64,000 nt of DNA from JAJFTV01 sp964532655 (GTDB taxonomy: Bacteria; Chloroflexota; Anaerolineae; Anaerolineales; Anaerolineaceae), in NCBI GenBank assembly GCA_964532655.1, contig CAZHMZ010000002.1, positions 3,545 through 67,544 of the forward strand. Reading direction: 5' to 3'. A program made the translations under genes and the position numbers. The stretch's first letter is position 1. Every line of letters begins with the position of its first letter. The notes beneath the pieces were generated by a model, which searched no databases, was not told the DNA's origin, and saw nothing but the letters and a program-made list of their open reading frames with translations. This document shows, one piece after another, positions 25,830 through 33,907 of the stretch.

Positions 25830-28727
25830 ATGTCATATTTCCGAGAGCATATTAATCGTTTTATTTTGGAACCAAATGAAGGAGGCGGTTTGCGACAGTG
25901 TCAATTAGGTGCCATTTGGGCTTTAAAAAGCCAGTTTACGATTGCGAAATCAGATCCTGCTTCGCTTATTAGCATGCCCACTGGATCTGGGAAAACAGCA
26001 TTAATGATGGCTGCTTGCTTTGAGCTTCAACTTGGAAAAGTCCTCATAGTTGTTCCTACTGAGATATTGCGCAGGCAAATTGTAGAACAGTTTCGATCGC
26101 TTCGTGACCTAAAAAAAATCAAGTGTCTGCCTGATCAACAACCCCCCTTAAATGCATTCGAGGTAGAACATCGAATGCATTCTGTCGATGATTGGGAGGG
26201 AATTTTTAGGTCAAATGACGTGGTTGTTGCTCTCCCAGAAAGTATTTCACCGTATTATAAGAATTTGACGCCCATTCCACAGGAATTGATTGGTGCAATC
26301 TTCATCGATGAGGCACATCATGAACCGGCACCGACTTGGAAAGCGTTAAATGAATATTATGTAAATGTTCCAAGAATTTTCCTGACCGCTACCCCTTTTA
26401 GACGTGATAGAAAACGGATGCAAGCAAAAATGATTTTTCATTACCCTCTTGAAACCGCACTCGATTCTGGGATTCTTAGGCCGGTAGAATTCTACGGGAT
26501 CGATGCCGGTATAGCTGTGGGTAATACTGAAACAGCTCTTATTGAAAAAGCAGTAGAAGTATTCTTTACAGAAAAAGAACAAAACCCTAATGTAGCTATT
26601 CTCATTCGCACTGACCGAATAGCAGAGGCGGAACACTTATCTGAGAAATACAATGAAGTAGGGATTCATGTAGATGTGATTCATTCAAAAAGGTCGAGTG
26701 ATGTCAACACGAGCATAATCAATAAGGTGCGAGAAAATGAGTTGCATGGATTAGTATGTGTTGGACTAGCGAGTGAAGGTTTAGATATTCCAAATCTGAA
26801 AATAGCCGTTTTGCATGCTACACCTCGGTCAACACCATATACAATTCAGTTTCTCGGTCGCATATCAAGACAACCTCTAAACCAGGAAGGTAAGGCAATA
26901 CTTATTGCTAATCGCGACGAAGTTAGGGGCGAAGTAAGCAAATTGTATAAATCAGATAAGGCGTGGGAGAAGTTGATTCCCCAACTGATTGATGATCAAA
27001 TGAGAAAAGCACGATTTTTTCAGTCAAGCAGTATCGACAAGTATGAATTTCTAATGCCTGAGATAAATATATATTTCAGTGCTTTAATTTATGAAACACC
27101 AGAAAACTTCGTTTTTGAGGAAAACTTCGATACAGAACCATCATCCGGTATCAAAATTTTACATGTAGAACAACAAGACATTGATTCACCTTTGATCATT
27201 ATTACTTCACAGGATAAACCTTTGGAATGGGCTAATCGATCTATCTTCATAAAAGACGTACTAGACATTCATGTTTATTACTTTAATCTGGAAAGGAAAC
27301 TTCTTTTTGAACTTACCACAAGTGAAAATGCATTGCATTCTTTCAAAAATAACTTGATTAAATCTGCCTTGAAAAGGATTCCACATGGCAGGTTATTTAA
27401 AACGTTATCTGAGTTTGATCAAAGCGATTATTTAATGGTCGGGATGAGAAATTCTGTTATGCGGGGGGCCTCACAACCATCTTATAAAACAGTTCTTGGG
27501 AGTAGCGTCCAAGCTTCGGTTCGTGCAAGTGAAGGCAGGATTTTTAGCACAGGACATGTTTTATTGCGAGTAGATAAACAGAACGTTTGGGGGATCGCAA
27601 CGAGGCGAGGAAGAGTGTGGTCGATGAAACGGGGGACAGTTGAAGAATTTAAAGTTTGGTGTGATCAGTTGGGAGACTTAATTAACACTGGAAAGGAAAT
27701 TCCATCTCTCCCGGGTTTATCGTTTTTGGCAAGTACTCTACCGATTGAAAACATTCAGGAATTGCCAATTGCAGTCATCCCTAGCGACATATTTTTTAGC
27801 TCATCCTTCACAATAATTCAAATAGACGGATATGATCCCGTTAGTAATTGTTTGCCTTCAATTGAACCAAGAACCCTTGAAAACGAAACAGGAATTCTTC
27901 ATTGTAAATTAGTTATTGAAGCTCATGAATTTGATTTAGTTATGAACTTTAACGCTCCGCAACTTTGGCAAATAATTAGTGATAAAAATTTGCGAATTCG
28001 CATAGACCGTAATGATAATAATGTCATCGATTATAACTTGGTGGATTACCTAAATGATTATCCCCCCAGGTTGATAATGCGGGATGGTGGTGTAGTTGAG
28101 GGAAGAAACAGGACAACTCCAAATAGATTGATCGAAGCACTTCCGGATAATATTTGGAAGGAAAAAAGGTGGGATAACTGTAATATTAGGGCTGAAAGAT
28201 TTGTGATGGATCCTCCACCAAATAGGCTTCCAGTAATCAATAAAACCATCGAACTGATAAAAGAAATTAACAATAGTGAGAACGACATTCTAATACTTGA
28301 TGATGGATCTCATGAAGTGGCGGACTTGATATGGTTTCAAATAGAGAAGAAGGTAATTCACTTCGTACACTGTAAACCCTCATCTAAAGATAAGCCGGGT
28401 TGTAGAAAAAAAGATTGTGACGTCCTTTTTGCTCAAGCAATGCGAAGCGCTAATTGGGTATTCTCCGCAATTTTATTGAAGAGATTGTTGTTTAGGCTAC
28501 AAAATGTGGCATTACTAATTTCAGGAACAATGGAAGCATTTGAGAAAATTTGTAACAATTATAAAATTAATGATTGGACCTATAATATTATTTTATCTCA
28601 ACCAGGTTTTAAAATTTCGGACATTTCCAAGAAGGACAAAGCGAACAATAATGTATATGAATTAGCAATTCCAATGTATGAGATGATACAAGCCCATTCT
28701 GCTGAATTTGAGATTTGGGGAACATAA
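25830..28727 (+). CDS. SF2 (DEAD/DEAH) helicase with long C-terminal half and nuclease-like motif; possible defence protein
   Basis: A 965-aa protein, start set by GGGAG before ATG. Residues 20-390 are an SF2 helicase of the type I restriction/XPB style: Q-like QLGAIWALK, Walker A MPTGSGKTA (49-57), VVPTEILRRQ (motif Ia), IDEAHH (159-164), LTATPFRR (185-192), GLASEGLDIP (motif V) and FLGRISRQ (motif VI). Residues 400-800 match nothing I know. Residues 824-849 read DDGSHEVADLIWF, then KVIHFVHCK, which fits a PD-(D/E)XK-like nuclease core with E829, D832 and an H-x-K variant at 847-849 (inference). The gene is AT-rich, alone, and inserted between two serine hydrolase genes on the other strand, as horizontally moved defence genes often are. 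No methylase or partner is present. Confidence 0.85.
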   Translation: MSYFREHINRFILEPNEGGGLRQCQLGAIWALKSQFTIAKSDPASLISMPTGSGKTALMMAACFELQLGKVLIVVPTEILRRQIVEQFRSLRDLKKIKCLPDQQPPLNAFEVEHRMHSVDDWEGIFRSNDVVVALPESISPYYKNLTPIPQELIGAIFIDEAHHEPAPTWKALNEYYVNVPRIFLTATPFRRDRKRMQAKMIFHYPLETALDSGILRPVEFYGIDAGIAVGNTETALIEKAVEVFFTEKEQNPNVAILIRTDRIAEAEHLSEKYNEVGIHVDVIHSKRSSDVNTSIINKVRENELHGLVCVGLASEGLDIPNLKIAVLHATPRSTPYTIQFLGRISRQPLNQEGKAILIANRDEVRGEVSKLYKSDKAWEKLIPQLIDDQMRKARFFQSSSIDKYEFLMPEINIYFSALIYETPENFVFEENFDTEPSSGIKILHVEQQDIDSPLIIITSQDKPLEWANRSIFIKDVLDIHVYYFNLERKLLFELTTSENALHSFKNNLIKSALKRIPHGRLFKTLSEFDQSDYLMVGMRNSVMRGASQPSYKTVLGSSVQASVRASEGRIFSTGHVLLRVDKQNVWGIATRRGRVWSMKRGTVEEFKVWCDQLGDLINTGKEIPSLPGLSFLASTLPIENIQELPIAVIPSDIFFSSSFTIIQIDGYDPVSNCLPSIEPRTLENETGILHCKLVIEAHEFDLVMNFNAPQLWQIISDKNLRIRIDRNDNNVIDYNLVDYLNDYPPRLIMRDGGVVEGRNRTTPNRLIEALPDNIWKEKRWDNCNIRAERFVMDPPPNRLPVINKTIELIKEINNSENDILILDDGSHEVADLIWFQIEKKVIHFVHCKPSSKDKPGCRKKDCDVLFAQAMRSANWVFSAILLKRLLFRLQNVALLISGTMEAFEKICNNYKINDWTYNIILSQPGFKISDISKKDKANNNVYELAIPMYEMIQAHSAEFEIWGT

Positions 28728-28913
28728 CAATTAGTTCTTGATAGATAAAAAAATCGGGATTTTTTAAAAACTGATAAACTAGTAATTGTGTATTAAACAA
28801 AGAAAATGGAACACAAATCCAGTAGAAAATTCTCTGTGCTCTTCTAAACTCTTAAGTCTCCCTAACGTCTCATAGATATTATTGAAATGATCATATTTGG
28901 GAGAATATAATCC
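28728..28913. other. Right flank of the AT-rich insert
   Basis: AT-rich, no gene. The composition returns to GC-rich at the terminator hairpin near 28914-28959, so the inserted block is about 25.5-28.9 kb. Confidence 0.5.
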
Positions 28914-28959
28914 AAAGACATGCCCCTGTTCGAATAATGATGAACAGGGGCATGTCTTT
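28914..28959. terminator. Strong bidirectional terminator
   Basis: An 18-bp perfect stem, AAAGACATGCCCCTGTTC and GAACAGGGGCATGTCTTT, with a 10-nt loop. It is T-rich on the plus side and begins with AAA on the other. It ends the minus-strand hydrolase transcript and can stop the helicase transcript. Confidence 0.9.
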
Positions 28960-28978
28960 TATTTCAATCAGCCGCCGC

Positions 28979-30496
28979 TCAGCGCCGGCGTTTGATCCAA
29001 TTCACCACCAAAACCGCCGTGAGTATGCTCACCAGGTTGGAAAGCACGGCAGTCAAAATAAGCTGCATGCTCTTTTGCGGCTGCTTTTTATACAGCACGA
29101 AATTGCTCATCATCAGCTTCATCTTGCCGTGTTCGTCGCGCGCGAACAGCACCTGTATCGGGTAGGTACCGCGCCAGGTCTTGAACCGGTACGGGTCATT
29201 GGGATCGCAGTTCTCCAGCACCAGGCCTTTCTTTTCAGGTGAGGCAAAACTGCGCAGCATGAGCTTGCCGTCCTTCACATACACTTCAGTCTCACCTTGC
29301 ATGGCGCTCCAATAGCGGTTATTGGTCAGGAAGCCGGGTTTGGGGCCATAACTGCCAGTTAACTCACCCCACACATCGGGGCGCTGCAGAACCGGGTTGG
29401 TTTTGGGTTTTTCAAAGGGCGTTTCCAGACCCACCAGGCGGTGCAGCAGATCTTTGGTGGCGTATTCGGTGGTATCGGTGGAGCAGTTGGTGAAGGCCAC
29501 CATGGCCAGTTTTTGATCCGGCATCACGCGCATGGACGAGATGAAACCCGGCCAGCCGCCGCTGTGCTCGGCCACCCAGTGATCGCCGATCTTCTCCAGG
29601 AAGAAGCCCAGCCCCATGTTGAACACGCCGGTCTGGAACTGCGGGGTCATCATGCGCTGCAGGGTTTCGGCTTTGATCACGCGCCCGTGCTCGTTGGCTC
29701 CGCCGTTCATCATGGCGGCGGTGTATTTGGCCATCTCATTCACGCTGGAGAAGATGCCGCCGCAGCCGGGGGTGTTCAGGCGCAGGTAGGGGTAGGGCTG
29801 GAAGGCGCTCTTCTTCCAGATGTATCCCTGGGCTAGTTCACCGCGCACACGGTCGCTCAGCACGGTATCGGTCTTGAACATGCCCAGCGGTTCAAACACG
29901 TGCTTACGCATATACTGGTCGAACGGTTCGCCACTGACGCACTCAATCAAATAGGCCAGCACGCCAAAGGCGTGGTTGGAGTACGACCATTTTTCACCGG
30001 GGTATATCTCAGCCCGCAGCAGGCCGTTGTAGTACTCGGGCATGCTCAAAATGCGGCTGTCCGGTTTGGCCGCCAGACCCACCACCGGGAGGGTCAGGTC
30101 CCACAGGCTGCGCGTCTCGCCGATGCCGGCCAGGTGGGTGAGCATGTGCTGGATGCGCACGGGCGGCGCGGCAGGGTCTTTGTGCTGCACCTTGAGGCCC
30201 TTCAAATGCAGGTTGACCGGGTCGTCCAGATCCAGCTTGCCCTGTTCCCACAACTGCATGATCGCCAGGGTGGTGAAGGTTTTGGAAATGGACATGATGC
30301 GGAACACCGTATCGTTGGTGACCGGTTTGCAGGTTTCCAGATTGGCGTAGCCCATCGATTTGGTATAGATCAGCTTGCCGTCGTAGATGATGCCCACCGC
30401 CAGCCCGGGGGTCAGATGTTCGTTGAACAGTTTGATCAGTACCTGATCGGCTTCCTGGAGGGTCTTTTCAACCGAGGGGGGAAATTCGTTTGCCAC
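28979..30496 (-). CDS. Tail-anchored beta-lactamase-family serine hydrolase (paralogue B)
   Basis: Same family as its neighbours. Motifs: SISK (S69-K72), YSN in KWSYSNHAFGVLAYL, and HSGG in VAEHSGGWPGF. There is no signal peptide; the C-terminal end has a long hydrophobic segment (LSNLVSILTAVLVVNW) then IKRRR. The start is GTG with AGGAG 7 nt upstream. Third gene of the minus-strand run 33692-28979. The anchor is longer and more clearly membrane-spanning than in paralogue A. It could act on a lipid-linked or membrane-proximal ester or peptide; not determined. Confidence 0.88.
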   Translation of the reverse strand: MANEFPPSVEKTLQEADQVLIKLFNEHLTPGLAVGIIYDGKLIYTKSMGYANLETCKPVTNDTVFRIMSISKTFTTLAIMQLWEQGKLDLDDPVNLHLKGLKVQHKDPAAPPVRIQHMLTHLAGIGETRSLWDLTLPVVGLAAKPDSRILSMPEYYNGLLRAEIYPGEKWSYSNHAFGVLAYLIECVSGEPFDQYMRKHVFEPLGMFKTDTVLSDRVRGELAQGYIWKKSAFQPYPYLRLNTPGCGGIFSSVNEMAKYTAAMMNGGANEHGRVIKAETLQRMMTPQFQTGVFNMGLGFFLEKIGDHWVAEHSGGWPGFISSMRVMPDQKLAMVAFTNCSTDTTEYATKDLLHRLVGLETPFEKPKTNPVLQRPDVWGELTGSYGPKPGFLTNNRYWSAMQGETEVYVKDGKLMLRSFASPEKKGLVLENCDPNDPYRFKTWRGTYPIQVLFARDEHGKMKLMMSNFVLYKKQPQKSMQLILTAVLSNLVSILTAVLVVNWIKRRR

Positions 30497-30525
30497 AGTG
30501 TTTCTCCTGTGAGGGGGTTGTTTTA

Positions 30526-30553
30526 AGGCATGAGCCGGTTCCGGCTCATGCCT
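30526..30553 (-). terminator. Hairpin between paralogues B and C
   Basis: AGGCATGAGCCGG and CCGGCTCATGCCT separated by TT; on the minus strand it is followed by TAAAAC. It may lower read-through from gene C into gene B. Confidence 0.65.
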
Positions 30554-30561
30554 AAATATGG

Positions 30562-32091
30562 TTATTTCTTCTTCAGTAGTGTCTTGAGCACTTTGTAACC
30601 GGCCAGCAGGCCCAGTGAACCGGCTGCCAGGCTGGCTTTAAGCTTGAGGCTCTGGTTATAGGGACGTTTATACAGCTCTTCGGTGCCCATCAGCATTTTG
30701 TACACCTGGCCCTGCTCGTCGCGCACAAACAGGATGTTGGAGACACCTCTGTCATCGCCGCTGCCGACAACACCTTTGTAAAACAGCGGTTCTTCCGCGT
30801 TGGCGCGGTAGAGCGGGAAGGCGTTTTTGGTGCCGCCCGTCAGCGATCGCAGCGCCAGATGGTTGTCTTTGGTGAATACTTCCACCTCGCCGCCGTTGGC
30901 CATGATAAAGCGCGCGCTGGTGAGCAGGCCGGGTTTGGGAGCGTAGAAGCCGTGCAAATCGGGCCAGTCATGCGGGCTTTCCAGCAGCCCTTTCACAGGG
31001 ATCGAATCGGCCGGGTTGGGCTCGTCCAGCATGCCGCGCAGAATTTTGGTGGAGATCAGATCCACCACGCCATTGGAGGAATTGGTCAGCACAATCACGC
31101 CCAGGCCGTCATCCGGGGCCACCCACATGGACGAGGAGAAGCCGGGCCAGCCGCCGTTATGCCAGATGATGCGGTGATCGCCAAAGCGCGTGACCACAAA
31201 GTACAGCCCCACATCGAACAGCATGTGCGGGTCCACCACGCCCTGCGGGGTGATCATGGTCTCAAACGTTTCCGGTTTCACATAACGGCCGTACTGGTTG
31301 GCGCCCTTGTTCATCAACGCGGCCACATATTTGGACATGTCGTTGATGGTCGAGAACACTGAACCGGCACCCGCCACCTCGATGCGCAGATACTTCACCG
31401 GTTCATAATGGCCCTTTTTGAAATCGTAGGCCTTGGATAGATCGCCTTCCACCCGTTCAGTCAGATAGAAATCGCTCTTGTGCATGCCCAGCGGCTCGAA
31501 AATGTGGCGGATGTTGTATTCGCCAAACGGTTCGCCGCTGATATCTTCCACCAACTGCGCCAGCGTGGCGAAGGCGTGATTGGCGTAGGCCCACTTCTCA
31601 CCCGGGTACACCTCGGGGCGCAGCACGCCCTGGTAGTACTCCCCTAGTGACATTTCGGGATCTTCCGGTTTGGCGCCCAGCCCCACCACCGGTTTGACAA
31701 GGTCGGTGAGGTAGCGCATATCGCCGATGCCGGAGGTGTGCGTGAGCATGTGCCGGAAGGTAACCGGCGGGGCGGCCGGGTCGCGGTGCAGCACCTTGTA
31801 GTCTTTCAGATAATTGTTGACCGGCTCATCCAGATCCAGTTTGCCCTGCTCCCACAACTGCATGATGCCCGCGGCGGTGAAAGTTTTGGAGATGGAGCCA
31901 ATGCGGAACACGGTCTCCGGGGTGACGGCGGTTTTTCGTTCCAGGTCAGAATAGCCGTAGCAGCGGGTTTCGATCAATTCACCGTTGCGGATGATGCCCA
32001 CCGCCAGACCGGGCAGTTTGGCATTATTCACATAACCGGTCAGCAGCTCATCCAGACCGTTGATGGTTTTTTGAATGCTTTCTTCACTCAT
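30562..32091 (-). CDS. Tail-anchored beta-lactamase-family serine hydrolase (paralogue C)
   Basis: Motifs: SISK (S66-K69), YAN in KWAYANHAFATLAQLVEDI, and HNGG in IIWHNGGWPGFSSSM. The catalytic domain runs to about residue 380; a C-terminal beta domain then ends with SLAAGSLGLLAGYKVLKTLL and KKK. The end includes LYKRPYNQSLKLK, also seen in paralogue A as FYKRPYKESLKMK, showing the two are close relatives. ATG with AGGAG 6 nt upstream. No signal peptide. Middle gene of the run. Confidence 0.88.
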   Translation of the reverse strand: MSEESIQKTINGLDELLTGYVNNAKLPGLAVGIIRNGELIETRCYGYSDLERKTAVTPETVFRIGSISKTFTAAGIMQLWEQGKLDLDEPVNNYLKDYKVLHRDPAAPPVTFRHMLTHTSGIGDMRYLTDLVKPVVGLGAKPEDPEMSLGEYYQGVLRPEVYPGEKWAYANHAFATLAQLVEDISGEPFGEYNIRHIFEPLGMHKSDFYLTERVEGDLSKAYDFKKGHYEPVKYLRIEVAGAGSVFSTINDMSKYVAALMNKGANQYGRYVKPETFETMITPQGVVDPHMLFDVGLYFVVTRFGDHRIIWHNGGWPGFSSSMWVAPDDGLGVIVLTNSSNGVVDLISTKILRGMLDEPNPADSIPVKGLLESPHDWPDLHGFYAPKPGLLTSARFIMANGGEVEVFTKDNHLALRSLTGGTKNAFPLYRANAEEPLFYKGVVGSGDDRGVSNILFVRDEQGQVYKMLMGTEELYKRPYNQSLKLKASLAAGSLGLLAGYKVLKTLLKKK

Positions 32092-32150
32092 GTTTTGCTC
32101 CTGTCAATCAATCACAGGGATTGTTAAGAACGAAATGGTTATAAAAAATT

Positions 32151-33692
32151 CTACTTCTTGCTCTTTTTCCCAAACAGCCGTCTGAGCACCAGGAAAGCTC
32201 CCAGCGCGATGCCGGCGGTTTTGAGCACTTTCAGCCCAAAGCGCAGGCTTTGTTTTTCAGGGATTTTGTAGAAGGTGTAGAAAGACAGCGCCGAGATGCT
32301 CAGATGGTCGATGAACCCTTCCGCGTTGCGCTGGAAGGCCAGTTGCATCAGCTTGCCGTTGGTCACATTTTCAAAGGAGAGCGGGTCATTTGAATCCACC
32401 GGGTACAGCTCGATGCCTTTTTTGTACGGCCCGGAAAGCGAGCGCATCTTCAACTTGCTGCCGTCGGTGTAGATCTCAATCTCGCCGCCGTAGGTCAGCC
32501 AGATACGCGCGTTGCTGTTGAAGCCCTTGTACGGAGCGTAACTGCCCACCATATCCTTCCACAGGTGCGGCGTGATGGCCACATCCGGTTTGGGGAGGCG
32601 TTTCTCATAACCGGGCAGACCCATCAGGCTGCGCAGCACGTCTTTGCCAAAGTGGTAGATATCGCGCGTGTTGGAGTTGGCCGACATAAAGACGCCCAGT
32701 TTGTCATCCGGGGCCACCCACAGCGCGGAATTGAAGCCTTCCAGGGCTCCGCCGTGCCAGGCGGCCTGATGACCATCCAGGTTTTCCAGGAAGAAGCCCA
32801 GCCCCATGGCGCCCAGGTTGGGGTGTTGCTGATAGTGGGGGGTCATCATCTTTTTGAGCGTATCGGGTTGGATGACCGTGCCGAACTCATTGGTACCGCC
32901 GTTCATCAGCGCCGCCAGATAACGGCCCATCTCATCCACGCTCGACATGGCTGTTCCGGCGGCGTGGCCGGGGAACTCGACATAATCGACGATGGACAGC
33001 TTGCCCTTCTTCATCGTGTAACCCTGCGCCAGTTGCTCGCTCACCCGCTCGGTGAGGGTGAAATCGCTGTGGGGCATGCCCAGCACGTCAAACACATGCT
33101 GCACCATGTAATCACGGAACGGCATGCCGCTCAAATCTTCGATCAACTGGCCCAGCGTGGCATAGGCGTTATTGGCATAAGCCCATTTCTTCTCGGGGTA
33201 AACATCCGGGGCCAGCACGCCGTTGTAATACTCAGCCAGGGGTGGCACGCGCTCTTTCAGTTTCTTTTCTTCGCGTTCGCCCATCAGCATCCCCTGCAGC
33301 AGATCTTTCATATCACGCATCTCGCCAATGCCGGAGGTATGCGTGAGCAGGTGCCGGATGGTGACTGCGGGGGCGTTCGGGTCGCGGTGCAGCACCTTGT
33401 ACGATTTCAGATACTTGTTGACCGGGTCATCCAGTTTGAATTTGCCCTGCTCCCACAACTGCATCACCGCGATGGCGGTAAAGGTCTTGGAAATGGAGGC
33501 AATGCGGAAGTTGGTTTGCGGAGTGACGGGCCGGCCAGTGCTGGCTTCGGCGGTACCGAACCCTTTCGCATAGATAAGTTTGCCGTCCTGCACCACGCCG
33601 ATGCCCAAACCGGACAAAGCATACTTATTCATAAACTCGATTACGCGCTCATCCAGCGCTTTCAACGTGTCTTTGACTGCTGTACTGCTCAT
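32151..33692 (-). CDS. Tail-anchored beta-lactamase-family serine hydrolase (paralogue D)
   Basis: First gene of the minus-strand run. Motifs: SISK (S66-K69), YAN in KWAYANNAYATLGQLIEDL, and HGGA in AAWHGGALEGFNSAL, where the last position differs from the HGGG/HNGG of the others. The C-terminal end has VLKTAGIALGAFLVLRRLFG then KKSKK. I prefer the ATG at 33692, which has GGAGAAGG 5 nt upstream, over the ATG at 33707, because that ribosome site would lie inside the longer frame. No signal peptide. The 60-bp gap to gene C suggests one transcript. Confidence 0.87.
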   Translation of the reverse strand: MSSTAVKDTLKALDERVIEFMNKYALSGLGIGVVQDGKLIYAKGFGTAEASTGRPVTPQTNFRIASISKTFTAIAVMQLWEQGKFKLDDPVNKYLKSYKVLHRDPNAPAVTIRHLLTHTSGIGEMRDMKDLLQGMLMGEREEKKLKERVPPLAEYYNGVLAPDVYPEKKWAYANNAYATLGQLIEDLSGMPFRDYMVQHVFDVLGMPHSDFTLTERVSEQLAQGYTMKKGKLSIVDYVEFPGHAAGTAMSSVDEMGRYLAALMNGGTNEFGTVIQPDTLKKMMTPHYQQHPNLGAMGLGFFLENLDGHQAAWHGGALEGFNSALWVAPDDKLGVFMSANSNTRDIYHFGKDVLRSLMGLPGYEKRLPKPDVAITPHLWKDMVGSYAPYKGFNSNARIWLTYGGEIEIYTDGSKLKMRSLSGPYKKGIELYPVDSNDPLSFENVTNGKLMQLAFQRNAEGFIDHLSISALSFYTFYKIPEKQSLRFGLKVLKTAGIALGAFLVLRRLFGKKSKK

Positions 33693-33807
33693 TTTTACCT
33701 TCTCCACGGATTATTTGTTCTGATGAAAGACGAAAAAAATGACTATACTCCGTATATGAGTTATATCAGCCATTCAGGCGGCCTGCAAGGTGTCAAAGGC
33801 AAGTAAG

Positions 33808-33907
33808 NNNNNNNNNNNNNNNNNNNNNNNNNNNNNNNNNNNNNNNNNNNNNNNNNNNNNNNNNNNNNNNNNNNNNNNNNNNNNNNNNNNNNNNNNNNNN
33901 NNNNNNN
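33808..33907. other. Assembly gap (100 N)
   Basis: Exactly 100 undetermined bases, the usual placeholder for a scaffold join of unknown size. It removes the 5' end of the PucR gene and the promoter region of the hydrolase run. Confidence 0.99.

Noticed and set aside
25510..28930. Type I restriction or BREX/DISARM locus
   Set aside because: Only the helicase gene is present; no methylase, specificity subunit or other signature gene of these systems is nearby.
32565..33806. Long plus-strand open frame (413 codons) opposite serine hydrolase D
   Set aside because: It mirrors the coding frame of a clear hydrolase on the other strand, is rich in His/Gln/Ala as antisense frames of GC-rich genes are, and has no domain or ribosome site.
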